Assembly: GCA_021162935.1 (NCBI GenBank)
Contig: JAGGXR010000093.1
Location: 1-63,317, forward strand
Source: Deltaproteobacteria bacterium
Lineage (GTDB): Bacteria; Myxococcota_A; Polyangia; HGW-17; SLPX01
Length of the DNA stretch: 63,317 nucleotides
Direction of reading: 5' to 3'
Part shown: piece after piece, positions 9,409 through 18,167 of the stretch
How the letters are laid out: each line of letters opens with the position of its first letter
How positions within the stretch are numbered: the stretch's first letter is position 1
Notes under the pieces: generated by a model
Databases searched by the model: none
Seen by the model: only the letters and a program-made list of their open reading frames with translations
What the model was told of the DNA's origin: nothing
Translations under genes and position numbers: made by a program

Positions 9409-9446
9409 AAATAAGGTGGCGAACCAGTCAAAAATAAGGTGGCGAA
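9401..9446. repeat. 23-bp perfect tandem duplication over the squalene synthase -35 region
   Basis: Two identical 23-bp units (9401-9423 and 9424-9446), each containing AGTCAAAAATAAGGTGGCG. Each unit carries one copy of the -35-like TTGACT read on the minus strand; only the inner copy has a matching -10. Confidence 0.9.
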
Positions 9447-9513
9447 CGACGAGAGAGGATCGGATGCGTTGAGACGCCAGACTGTGCGAGGCGGGCCCAA
9501 TCGGAGAAGACCA

Positions 9514-10455
9514 TCAAGATGGGCGTGCGATTGGTGATTTGACCACCAGGACCGGGCAGGGCGACAGGCGGAGCAGATGGCCGGCCACGGAACCGATGAG
9601 GCGGTCCATCAGATTCGTTTCGCCCTGGGACGACATGACGATGAGGTCCACGGTGTCCTGCCTGGCGAGATGGGCCAGGGTTTCGGGAACGGGGCCGCGT
9701 CCGATCACTATTTTGGCAGGTTTTTCGGCGGTCGGAAACAGGCGTCGCTCCTCTTCGACGAGACGAGCATGAGCCTGCGTCGTCGCCTTGTCTGTGCTAT
9801 CGATGCCCTGGTCGTCGACCAGGACGGGTTGCTGCATGCGTTCAGGCACCACGTGGGCGAGGACCAGGTCTGCATGGGCAGCATGAGCCATCTTGGCCGC
9901 CAAGTCGGACGCGGTTTTGGAGGCGTCGGAAAAATCAGTTGGGCAGAAAATTCGGTCGAGATGAATGGTGCCGTCCGGATCCACGAAGTTGCGTTCGTGC
10001 TGGTTCACTACCAGGACCGGGCGGGTCGAATATTCGACGACCTTCTCCGCCACGCTTCCCAGCAACACGTAGTTCAGGCCGGTTTTGCCCCTGGTTCCCA
10101 TGACGATCATGTCCACGTCGTTGTCAGAGGCATATTGCAGAATGGCGTCGTAGGGCGACATGGAACGAACCAAAGCAGTCTCAACGTGGACCGCCTCGTC
10201 CACGTTTGCTTTGGCTCGTTTCTCCATTTCTTCGGTCATGTGGACTTCCATTGCCTGGATCATGCCCTGGAGTCCGTCCAAGGTGGTTCGTGCCATGGTC
10301 GGGTCATACGCATGGACCGTCATGACGTGAAGAACATGGAGTTGTGCCCCTGATAGTTTGGCCAGGGAAGACGCATAGCGCAAGGCGGCGTGAGCGTCCT
10401 CCGACAGATCGGTGGGTATGAGGATTCGGTTCAATCGAAAGGCATGGTCGGCCAT
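9514..10455 (-). CDS. Universal stress protein with two UspA domains
   Basis: 313 residues in two similar halves. Domain 1 starts RILIPTDLSEDAHAALRYA and carries MGTRGKTGLNYVLLGSVAEK (about 135-154). Domain 2 starts RIFCPTDFSDASKTASDLA and carries MSSQGETNLMDRLIGSVAGH near the C-terminus. Both halves keep the G-x2-G-x9-G-S/T type ATP-binding motif, in domain 2 with SSQGETN rather than GTRGKTG. These are cytoplasmic stress-response proteins that bind ATP or AMP. GGAGGT lies 5 bases before the ATG. The gene diverges from 10619, so a promoter region for both lies between 10456 and 10618. Confidence 0.9.
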   Translation of the reverse strand: MADHAFRLNRILIPTDLSEDAHAALRYASSLAKLSGAQLHVLHVMTVHAYDPTMARTTLDGLQGMIQAMEVHMTEEMEKRAKANVDEAVHVETALVRSMSPYDAILQYASDNDVDMIVMGTRGKTGLNYVLLGSVAEKVVEYSTRPVLVVNQHERNFVDPDGTIHLDRIFCPTDFSDASKTASDLAAKMAHAAHADLVLAHVVPERMQQPVLVDDQGIDSTDKATTQAHARLVEEERRLFPTAEKPAKIVIGRGPVPETLAHLARQDTVDLIVMSSQGETNLMDRLIGSVAGHLLRLSPCPVLVVKSPIARPS

Positions 10456-10618
10456 GGAGACCTCCGTCTATTGGGGTTGCCGATGGTTTGTAGCACGATG
10501 GACGCTCCAGGCAAGGATGATGGATTGGCGTCTGTTCCTTTCATCCTCTCATTGTGCTCTTGACCTGGGACCACAAGGTTCCATATGATGCGCTCTGTGA
10601 CCGTAGGCCGATGGATCC

Positions 10619-11359
10619 ATGAACAGGTCGAAGAGCAAGGCGGTAGGTATGTTTCCATATGATCGAAGAAACGCAGCGGTGGACAGACTGTTTTTGGAGG
10701 CCGGTCTCTTCATCGCAGCAGGGATGATGGCGGCCTGCGTGGCCAAGGTGGCGCCTATGCCTGGCACGACTGTGCTCAAGGCCTACGTCCAAGCGGTGGA
10801 ACAGAACCGACCACACGATGCCTACCAGTTGATGGACACGAAGTACCGCAAGCGGGTCAATGAACGATCGTTTGTGCGTCATTGGAAGGCATATTATCCC
10901 GAGTTGAAACTGGACGCCATCCGACTGCGGAAGCTCTTGGCGGATATGGGCAAGGTTGAGAAACACAAGAAGGGCAAGAAGGAGCATGCGGCCATTCAGG
11001 CACGAGCCATGGGCGAGTCCAAGGCGGGGCAGAAGGTGATTCTGACCTGGTCCAAGGGTTGCTGGGGCGTCGAGTCTGGGGCTGGTGTGCAGTTTGCGGG
11101 AGTTGGGCCCAAGGGGACGCTGCTGTCGCTCGTCCATGCCATTCAAAGTCAGGATTTCGCCGCGTTTGTGAGGCTGCTGTCTCGTGGGCGGCGGCGGGCG
11201 TTGCTCGATGCGATGGGATCCAGGCTCATCAAACTCAAAGCGGCCCTGTCCCAGCCTGTGCAGGTCAACGGGAACAGAGTCCGTTTCTACTACGGTCCGT
11301 CCTATTTCGTGGAACTCATACGTGAGGACGGTGTCTGGAAGGTGGTCGATTTCAACTGA
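10619..11359 (+). CDS. Putative lipoprotein with NTF2-like N-terminal region, unknown function
   Basis: 246 residues from the first ATG. The segment LFLEAGLFIAAGMMAAC resembles a lipoprotein signal with the Cys as residue +1, but the n-region is long and carries an RR, so the true start may be the ATG at 10649. The mature part begins TTVLKAYVQAVEQNRPHDAYQLMD with FVRHWK further on, the pattern of small NTF2-like or DUF4878-like domains, and a second similar stretch follows (LLSLVHAIQSQDFAAFVRLL). It ends with YFVELIREDGVWKVVDFN, typical of such domains. No catalytic residues are recognised. Confidence 0.6.
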   Translation: MNRSKSKAVGMFPYDRRNAAVDRLFLEAGLFIAAGMMAACVAKVAPMPGTTVLKAYVQAVEQNRPHDAYQLMDTKYRKRVNERSFVRHWKAYYPELKLDAIRLRKLLADMGKVEKHKKGKKEHAAIQARAMGESKAGQKVILTWSKGCWGVESGAGVQFAGVGPKGTLLSLVHAIQSQDFAAFVRLLSRGRRRALLDAMGSRLIKLKAALSQPVQVNGNRVRFYYGPSYFVELIREDGVWKVVDFN

Positions 11360-11485
11360 TGCGTCTGTGAAGGGGATGGGAGCGCGGCATTGCCTGACTG
11401 TTCGCCGGGAACGATCATGATGCGGTGGTCTGCCCAGATGTTCGTCAGGGAATGGCTGTGTCGTTGTGGTCTGTCCGGATCGCTG

Positions 11486-12526
11486 CTACGGGAAGACCAT
11501 GACCTGGTCCCAGCCGTATCGGATGATGAGTTCCGCCACGCGATTCATGATCAGGGCACGCCGATGGAAGAGGGCGTCCAGCTCACGAGGTGAGATCAGA
11601 AAGGTCCAACAGCCGTTCGGTTCTTTGGCGAGGGCCTTAGTGAGACCCTGTTTCGTCAGATGCCCAATTGCCTGGACCAGGGAAATGGAGAAGCGTTGGA
11701 TCGACAGGAAAATGGTTCGGGATCGAAAGCGCCCAGTCGGGTTGGGAAACAGAGACAGGGCGTTGTCCATGAAGTAGACGTGGCGTCCGTCGGGCGTTGC
11801 CACCACGTTCGATCCGCTGAACCGGTCCTGATTGTTCATCAAGAAATCGAAGGTGATCATGCGGCTGATCTGGCCGGCCCGCTCGTATCCGGCCGGTGGA
11901 ATCCGCCGCCCTGCAAGGAGCCACCTGGACCATCGGCTGTACAAGGATGGCTGGTGGATCTGTAGGAACTTGATGCGAGGGATCCACCAGGACAGGGTGC
12001 CGTGCATGGACCAGTCGTAGAGACGGAGGCCGGCGAGCATTTTGTGACGTAGAGCGGCGCCGTCGTCCGTGTTTCGGTAATAGGTGGTCATAGAAACGGG
12101 CCGGGCGGTGGCCGGAGGGACCCGGCTCAGTCCGAGGAGTCGGTTGAGGCGATAGGCCACGATTTCTTTTCTCGGGATGCTGTGCTGTTCCACCTGGGTC
12201 GGCTTGAACAGGGCTCTGGTGCCTTGGAGACCCATGCGGAAGGAAATGGAAAGTCCGCCCTTGTTGAACCGCATGGACCGGATGCGACCATGGCGCAGCC
12301 GGCGCAGAATGCCTTCATCGTCCAGACCGCAAAAATGGCCAGGGCGTTCGACCAGGTCCGAGTGGGGCCCCATGGTCAGTCTGCTGAACGGGTCGAGTGG
12401 GGTGCCACCTTGGGCCGAGTCTGACGGACAGAGTCGTTGACTCCAATCATCCTGGATTGGAGCGGGTCGGCCGGCCCCGGCCGCCACCGTCAGGGCCATC
12501 AGGATAATGGAATTCCAGCACGCCAT
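11486..12526 (-). CDS. Secreted FAM20/Four-jointed-like kinase homologue
   Basis: 346 residues with an N-terminal hydrophobic signal (IILMALTVAAGAGRPAP). The core follows the FAM20 atypical-kinase pattern: ALFKP with K108 as candidate ATP Lys, then RKEIVAYRLNRLLGLSRVPP with E121 as the helix-C Glu (human FAM20C has EIAAFHLDRIL-FRRVPP), then FDFLMNNQDRFSGSN with D234, and VYFMDNALSLF with D254 in the DFG-like place. FAM20 enzymes phosphorylate secreted proteins or glycans in the animal secretory path; bacterial relatives are poorly studied. Start 12526 is chosen because GGAG lies 5 bases upstream and it gives the signal peptide. It stands alone between a putative lipoprotein gene and a pseudogene. 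Similarity is judged by eye. Confidence 0.65.
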   Translation of the reverse strand: MACWNSIILMALTVAAGAGRPAPIQDDWSQRLCPSDSAQGGTPLDPFSRLTMGPHSDLVERPGHFCGLDDEGILRRLRHGRIRSMRFNKGGLSISFRMGLQGTRALFKPTQVEQHSIPRKEIVAYRLNRLLGLSRVPPATARPVSMTTYYRNTDDGAALRHKMLAGLRLYDWSMHGTLSWWIPRIKFLQIHQPSLYSRWSRWLLAGRRIPPAGYERAGQISRMITFDFLMNNQDRFSGSNVVATPDGRHVYFMDNALSLFPNPTGRFRSRTIFLSIQRFSISLVQAIGHLTKQGLTKALAKEPNGCWTFLISPRELDALFHRRALIMNRVAELIIRYGWDQVMVFP

Positions 12527-12798
12527 GCACACTCCGTCATGTGGACCCGCCTGTCCACATGGTCCCATTGGCTTCATGGAAACCGACCACGTTTATGCGA
12601 CTCGATCGTGTCCGCGTGCTTCCATCATAGTCGTAGGTCCCGGCCATGCCAAAAAAGTTCCGTCCTGTTTCGCGCGTGAGATCCACAAAAGGAGACGAAC
12701 GGTCAAAGCGTCCTTTGGACGAGGCCCGTCGGATCGAGGACTGATTGGGCATAGGGCTGTTTCCATTCACGAGGATGTGTCCCATGGTGAGGATTGAG

Positions 12799-13806
12799 AT
12801 GCAGGCGAAATCAGTGGCGAAGATGGTGACTGGAGTTGCGTTGCTGCTTGGGTTGTGGGCCTGCATTGAGCGGCCCATGCGGAAGGCGAGCAATGCATCG
12901 GCCCGGGACAGCGATACCTCGTGGACGTGGAGCCAGCGAACTGCAAGGCGGACAGAGGGCAAGATGGGCAATGTGCCTCGGATTCCTGTACTCAGGCCGA
13001 CTGCGATTCGGTGGCGCAGGCCGGCGAGCATCTCGTTTTGAGCCATGATTCGAGTGGCTGTCCTAGGTGCCGAAATTACGAGGGTACGCTACAGGATGCA
13101 TTTCAATGTCTGGCCAAGGTGGGGAGCAATGGATGCGGATTCGAGCAGCAACTCGAGGCGGTCACCAAGGCGCTCGACGAGAATGAAACGCCTGAGAATC
13201 GCGGCTTCGTCAGAGATGGATCTTTGCTCGCGGTGATCTTCATCACCGACGAGGACGACTGTTCCGCACAGGATCCGAACACGCTGTTCCGCGGTGACCC
13301 ATCGGGCGGCACGTGCGATGACACCCTTGGTTGTCGCAGCAACTATCGCTGCTGCGATTTCGGCATCCGTTGCGATGTCACCGATCGCACCGTCGGGCCA
13401 TGACGAGCATCTGCGCCGAAGACTTTTCTTCGGCGCTTGCCGGGATCGGTGCCAAGGTGCGAGACTCCATTGAGCCATGCATGGCCCAGCCGCTTGCAGG
13501 CTGTTCGCAGGGCACGTCCGGCACGTCCTGTTCCCCCTGTCTGCCGACCTGTCAGGTCACCGACCTGGTGCATTGGAGTCGTCAGGACCAGAAGCAGTAT
13601 GACGTTCCGTGGTGTGGAGCCCTGTGCCAGCATGGGCTCTGCACGAAGTTGGACCTCAGCCCATGCAGTTCGGACGACCATGGTCGTTGCACCTGCAACG
13701 CAGGCCTCTATCCGACGAAGACTGCCTCATCGACGCCCAGGACCCTGACTGCGCCGCTCCTGTCGATTCCAAGGACAGCACACCCTCTCATACCGTCGGA
13801 TTGTAG
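12799..13806 (+). pseudogene. Broken VWA-type Cys-rich lipoprotein gene
   Basis: A good start (GAGG before ATG 12799) gives a lipoprotein signal ending GVALLLGLWAC, then the frame is lost. The next frame, from about 12890 to 13400, carries LVDVEPANC, GCPRCRNYEGTLQDAFQC, GSNGCGFEQQLEAVTKALD and LLAVIFITDEDDCSAQD, which is the second half of a VWA-like family common in myxobacteria. At about 13400 it shifts again to SICAEDFSSALAGIGAKVRDSIEPC and LPTCQVTD, and near 13715 once more to DEDCLIDAQDPDCA before a stop at 13804. At least three frame changes, plus loss of the first half of the VWA region between the lipobox and LVDVEP, make this a decayed gene, unless the assembly has several indels here. 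Confidence 0.75.
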
Positions 13807-13817
13807 GCCGCTGCATG

Positions 13818-13845
13818 CTGTGCGTCCGAGGTCGCGGACGCACAG
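13818..13845. terminator. Strong hairpin after the broken lipoprotein gene
   Basis: Perfect 11-bp inverted repeat CTGTGCGTCCG / CGGACGCACAG with a 6-base loop, 12 bp after the final stop of the pseudogene. There is no T-run after it, so it may terminate by a hairpin-only route or be a different kind of site. Confidence 0.45.
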
Positions 13846-13853
13846 CGTATCCG

Positions 13854-14072
13854 TCATCGTTGCGGGGACGAAAAGATCACCTGGAACCCGGAATCGGAAA
13901 GCTTGCTCACCACCAAATCTTCACCAAAATATCGCCCCACCCCTCTGGCCAAACCAACGGCAAAATCCACCAGACCGCGATTGGACGTGTAGTCCACCTG
14001 GAGCGTCTTGTCGTCCTTCCACGTGTAAGCGAACCTGGGCGGCCGAGCACCACGGATCGACCGCATGATCAT
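13854..14072 (-). pseudogene. Possible fragment of a heme-NO-binding/V4R-like domain
   Basis: A 72-residue frame reads RFAYTWKDDKTLQVDYTS, NRGLVDFAVGLARGVGRYFG and EDLVVSKL. This resembles the C-terminal part of heme-NO-binding or 4-vinyl-reductase domains (W-x-L-x-x-x-Y-x-S-x-R-x-L-x-x-x-x-x-G-L). Those domains are about 150-180 residues and the N-terminal part is not found upstream in any frame; the frame before it (to 14383) is unrelated in appearance and overlaps by ATGA. It is either a decayed fragment or a small gene of unknown function. Eye-based call only. Confidence 0.35.
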
Positions 14073-14356
14073 AACGTGAATCTGATTCCTAAAAAAACGA
14101 GCAAGTGATCGAACTTGAGAGTGCCGTATTCGCGATTTTTCTCCTTCATGTGTATGCGATCAACCGAATCCCCTCCATCTCGATCCAGTTCTATCCGGAG
14201 CCCCGACACAAAAATTGATACATCACCGGCCATGTGGCCAGGTTTGACAGAAATCATCCTTCGGCTATATCGTGGCCAAGGTGGATTCGATCCAACGGCA
14301 ACGGTTCTCCTGGAGACCTCGTCCGGGGGCATCTTCGAACCTCGAAAGACGGGATC

Positions 14357-15550
14357 ATGGCAAGAGTCCTGCAATGCAGCCAATGCGGCGCTCCCCTCAG
14401 ATCGGAAAATGCCGTCAACGGATATGTCCGATGCGAATACTGCGGCAACCAGACCAGCATCCTGCCCGAGGCGTCCAACCAGGTGCCATCAGCAGTGAGG
14501 CCGCAGTCCACCCCCCCCAACACCCCACTGGTCACGCCTCCCTCCACGGTGACCGCGGCATCCTCTTCCAAGACCATGCTGGTGGGCACGCTCTTCTCGA
14601 TTCTCCTAGCCATAGGCATGGGCTTCTTCATCTACACGATGCAGCAGCGTGCGCATCGACGTGCAGCCGAGGCGATCCAGAAGGCCACCTCCTCCACGAT
14701 GCAGCAGCGTGCGCACCTTTCCTGGTCGCTCGTCGAGCCCGCATGCCTGCTCCGTGTGAACCACGACGACGTGTTGGACGTGGGCATGCTCGCCCGCTAC
14801 GCCAAGGAGGAATACGAGGTGCACTTCCTGGACGGCAAGACCGGAAAGCTCCTCGGCAAGACCCGTCGCATGAAGGGAGTACAACGGGCCAAGTCCATCT
14901 GCCTGGGGCCGCTTCACATGGGGGTCGTGGGCAAGGACCTCAGGCTGAGGATCGTCTCTGCCAAGACCATGAAAATTGGGCCGAGAGTGACGCTGCGTGA
15001 CCGGGTGACCAACGTGGCGGCCAACGACGGCTGTGCCGCCATCCGGACCGCAGATCGCTCTGTCCTTGGCCTGAGCCTGCCCGACGCCAAGCCCACACAA
15101 TGCAAGGCCGGTCCACTCAAATCACTGACCAAGTCGCCCGGCATGCCGACCTTTGTGAAGAAGCGTATTTTCGTAGACGGTAAGACGAAGTACCGGATCG
15201 ACGCCCGTAGGGCAGGATCGCCCGTCCTCACAGTGTCGGCCCGGCAGGGGAAGAAAACCCTGTGGAAAAGGGAACTCGACATCACCGCCACCAATTTTGG
15301 TATCCCCGCCCTGCTCACCCATCGTACCGTCATGATCGTCGGAGCCCTGCATCCACGTCACAAGAAAGCCTACCTCGTCGGTCTCGATCTGGCCTCCGGC
15401 GAGAGGCGCTACCACAACGATCTCGACAACTCGAGCATCTCCACGTTCGGCTGCGCCATCGTCTCCAACGGACCGTACGCCATCATCTGGTCACACCAGC
15501 TCATCGCCGTGGATCCGGCATCGGGACGGATCGTTTGGAGAGCCAAGTAA
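14357..15550 (+). CDS. Membrane-anchored zinc-ribbon protein with PQQ-like beta-propeller
   Basis: 397 residues. The N-terminus is a zinc ribbon (CSQCG at 7-11, CEYCG at 27-31), followed by a Pro/Thr/Ser-rich stretch, one membrane helix (MLVGTLFSILLAIGMGFFIY) and a long C-terminal part with repeated strands such as VHFLDGKTGKLLGKTR, YLVGLDLASGERRYH and LIAVDPASGRIVWRAK, the DP/D-x-x-S/T-G-x-x-x-W signature of PQQ-type propeller blades. The predicted topology is ribbon in the cytoplasm and propeller outside. The ATG at 14357 is preferred because upstream in-frame residues do not belong to the ribbon. Function unknown; it may sense or scaffold at the membrane. Confidence 0.65.
   Translation: MARVLQCSQCGAPLRSENAVNGYVRCEYCGNQTSILPEASNQVPSAVRPQSTPPNTPLVTPPSTVTAASSSKTMLVGTLFSILLAIGMGFFIYTMQQRAHRRAAEAIQKATSSTMQQRAHLSWSLVEPACLLRVNHDDVLDVGMLARYAKEEYEVHFLDGKTGKLLGKTRRMKGVQRAKSICLGPLHMGVVGKDLRLRIVSAKTMKIGPRVTLRDRVTNVAANDGCAAIRTADRSVLGLSLPDAKPTQCKAGPLKSLTKSPGMPTFVKKRIFVDGKTKYRIDARRAGSPVLTVSARQGKKTLWKRELDITATNFGIPALLTHRTVMIVGALHPRHKKAYLVGLDLASGERRYHNDLDNSSISTFGCAIVSNGPYAIIWSHQLIAVDPASGRIVWRAK
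14635..14715 (+). repeat. 21-bp direct repeat, 60 bp apart, inside the zinc-ribbon gene
   Basis: Positions 14635-14655 and 14695-14715 are identical over 21 bp (core ACGATGCAGCAGCGTGCGCA) and in frame, encoding TMQQRAH twice just outside the membrane helix. It suggests a recent 60-bp duplication followed by drift of the part between. Confidence 0.85.
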
Positions 15551-15881
15551 CGGAAGCAAAATCGACAACGGTCGGGGTCCACAGAAGGCGGGTGGGCCAC
15601 CCGGCCAGTGACGGCGGCGTCTGAACCACGCTGCGCCCACAGCCAGATGAAGAGGAGTGTAACAATTTGACCTCCAAAGGCCTCAGTGCCATGTGATGCT
15701 CCTGGCAGAATCTGAGCAACGCTCAGAAGGTTCTTCCCGATAGGTTCCCCGGTGACAGGCTTTCCCGACAAGTCTTGGCGGTGCTCTGTGGCTCTGTGGC
15801 TTGACGTGCGCCATTTGATGACTACTCTGCCAGGATGCCGATGGAAAGTGGTCTTCTATCGGCTTTTCCTGTGGAGGTGAT
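15551..15881. other. Intergenic region without a recognisable gene
   Basis: 331 bp between the zinc-ribbon protein and the sulfatase-fold gene. Only the ribosome site TGGAGGTGAT directly before 15882 is clear. The minus strand is open for about 120 codons but shows no family resemblance and no ribosome site. Confidence 0.5.
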
Positions 15882-18056
15882 ATGAACGATTCACGCAAGA
15901 ATTGGTTCGATGCCATCCTGGCGTCGATGCTCGTGGGCCTGGCGACGGCGTTCCTGTTGGACGGAATCGATCTGGCGCGGATCCTGCCTCATGGTGGGTT
16001 GCTCGTGGTGGTGTCACTGACGGCGATGTACCTGACCGTCGGGCTCGCCGTCGGTCTCGGGGTGGGCCTCGTGGCGGCGGGAATGAAGGCGACCCTCGGC
16101 AAAGGCATGGAGGACCTGACGAGCAAGGTGGCCAAGGATCGGGCGTTCGATGTCCGACTGGCAGGATGGTTGCTGGCCGCGGCCGCCAGTTTCGGCCTGC
16201 TCGCCGCAGTCGTGTTCATGGTCCATTACAAGGTCAGCTCCAGATTCGTTAATCCGTATCTTGGTGCCCTGTTTATCGGGGGCGTTTCCGCAGCCGGCGC
16301 CGTGATGGCTCTGGCGGCGTTCTTTCCTCTTTGGGCGTTTTCGAACTGGATCGTCGGCCTGCTCCCGATGAATCGCAGGACCTGGATCGTGCTGGCGTTG
16401 GAGGTAGGACTTTCCGTGGCGGCCATCGTCGTGGTGATCACCCGCGCGGATTGGAGGGTGCTCAATCTTGGGCCATACGTGGTCGGGCTCATTTTGCTGG
16501 CCGTGGTGGCTGCGGCAACCGGGCCGGCGGTTCGCCTCGCCCGGCGTCTGACCTGGAAGGGGTGGACCGTCGTAGCGGCTGCTTTCGTTGTGGCGGTTGT
16601 CTGCTGGCCCTGGGCTGGCTCAGCTTTGAACAAACGTCAGGTGGCCACGAAGGTCCTCCAGGATCGTTCGTGGATGGGCGGCCCTTTCCTGAAGATCGGG
16701 CGCAAGATGACCGATTCGGACGGTGACGGGTTTGCCAGCAGTTTTGGCGGCGGCGATTGCAATGATCACGATTCGAAGATCCACCCCGGGGCCAAGGACG
16801 TTCCTGGTGACGGGATCGACCAGGACTGTCTGGCTGGTGATGCGAAGCCTCCCAGGGTGCTGGTTCGCATCAATCGGGCCAGGCTGGCTGCCGCCGATCC
16901 ACTCAAGACGTTCAAGTTCAAGGGCAACTTCGTGGTGATTTGGGTGGACACCTTGCGCGAGGACCGCTTGGGTATCGAAAAGTATCGTCGGGCCATCACC
17001 CCGAATCTCGACAAGCTGGTCTCACAGTCCGTGTTCTTCCGCCACGCGTTTTCCCAGGGCAACCGCACGCCCCATTCATTCAGTTCGTTTTTGACGTCGC
17101 GCTATCCGTCGAAGGTTGCTTGGAAGCGCCCCGGGTCGTCCTATTCGCCCCTGTCCGATTCGAACCTGATGATTTTCGAAGCGATGGCTCAAGCGGGCTA
17201 CCGGAACGTGGCGGTGTTACGGCATTTTTATTTTAGTCCCAAGCGAAACCTTCAGCAGGGGTTTGCGCCTGGTGATTGGGTCAACCGACCCGATCTGACC
17301 ATCAAGGCGACGAACACGGATATTGCGGCGCCGGACGTTACGGCTCGGGCCATTGCCAGGCTCAAGGAACTCAAGGCAGCGGGCAAGCCCTTCGTGTTGT
17401 GGGTGCATTATCCAGACCCACACAGCCGGTACATGACCCATCCCGAATTTCCGATTACGCTGCATGGGATTCCGGGCCTGATGCAGAAGTACGACTACGA
17501 GATCAAGTTTGCTGACACGTACGTGGGACGCCTGCTGGCCGAATTGGACCGACTCGGCATGAGCAAGAACACGGCCGTCATCGTGCATGCGGACCACGGC
17601 GAAGCCTTTGGCACTCATCGGATGAAGGGCAAGCGCATGTTCTTTCACGGCCAGACCCTGTACAACGAGTTGTTGCACGTGCCGCTCATCATGCGGGTTC
17701 CCGGCATCAAGCCCAGGGTGGTCGAAGACCGGGTCATGCTTTTGGACGTGGCATCGACCATGGTGGACATGATCCGCAAGCCGATTCCCAAGTCCTTTAT
17801 GGGGTCGAGCCTGGTCCCGTACTTCTTTGGCAAGAAGCTGCCGCCTCGGATCATTCGGGCCGAGGCCCTTCCCTATCCCCAGTGGAAGGAGCGGATAGTG
17901 ATGATGATTCAGGGCAAATGGAAGCTCATCTATCGGATCACCGACAACCTGTTCGAGTTGTACGACCTGATGGCCGATCCAAAAGAGAAACACAATTTGG
18001 CGTCACGACGTCGCGAAGTGCTCGCCAAGATGAAAAAAGAGATCATGCGCTTCTAG
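15882..18056 (+). CDS. Membrane-anchored alkaline-phosphatase/sulfatase-superfamily enzyme
   Basis: 724 residues. Residues 1-250 hold about six membrane helices. A D-x-D-G-D metal-binding unit follows (DSDGDGF, GGGDCNDHD, IHPGAKDVPGDGIDQDC, about 280-315), then the catalytic domain: FVVIWVDTLREDRLG, QGNRTPHSFSSFLTSRYP, LWVHYPDPHSRY, AVIVHADHGEAFG and FFHGQTLYNELLHVPL. The metal ligands of the sulfatase fold are present. The CxPxR formylglycine site is replaced by RTPHS, so a Thr or Ser nucleophile, as in phosphoglycerol or phosphoethanolamine transferases, is more likely than a true sulfatase. A strong Shine-Dalgarno (GGAGGTGAT) sets the start. Probably an envelope-modifying hydrolase or transferase; substrate unknown. 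Confidence 0.8.
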   Translation: MNDSRKNWFDAILASMLVGLATAFLLDGIDLARILPHGGLLVVVSLTAMYLTVGLAVGLGVGLVAAGMKATLGKGMEDLTSKVAKDRAFDVRLAGWLLAAAASFGLLAAVVFMVHYKVSSRFVNPYLGALFIGGVSAAGAVMALAAFFPLWAFSNWIVGLLPMNRRTWIVLALEVGLSVAAIVVVITRADWRVLNLGPYVVGLILLAVVAAATGPAVRLARRLTWKGWTVVAAAFVVAVVCWPWAGSALNKRQVATKVLQDRSWMGGPFLKIGRKMTDSDGDGFASSFGGGDCNDHDSKIHPGAKDVPGDGIDQDCLAGDAKPPRVLVRINRARLAAADPLKTFKFKGNFVVIWVDTLREDRLGIEKYRRAITPNLDKLVSQSVFFRHAFSQGNRTPHSFSSFLTSRYPSKVAWKRPGSSYSPLSDSNLMIFEAMAQAGYRNVAVLRHFYFSPKRNLQQGFAPGDWVNRPDLTIKATNTDIAAPDVTARAIARLKELKAAGKPFVLWVHYPDPHSRYMTHPEFPITLHGIPGLMQKYDYEIKFADTYVGRLLAELDRLGMSKNTAVIVHADHGEAFGTHRMKGKRMFFHGQTLYNELLHVPLIMRVPGIKPRVVEDRVMLLDVASTMVDMIRKPIPKSFMGSSLVPYFFGKKLPPRIIRAEALPYPQWKERIVMMIQGKWKLIYRITDNLFELYDLMADPKEKHNLASRRREVLAKMKKEIMRF

Positions 18057-18167
18057 GGTGGCCCGCCACGAGGCTTGGTGCGTGGCCTGCGATGGGGTGT
18101 GATAATATGTGCGCGACGAGAGGTGCGACACGACGGCTGACAAGGCCTGTGACAAGGAGGAAACCGG

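Noticed and set aside
12537-13046. 169-codon minus-strand frame before the FAM20-like gene
   Set aside because: No ribosome site or recognisable motif, and it overlaps the better-supported lipoprotein remnant on the plus strand.
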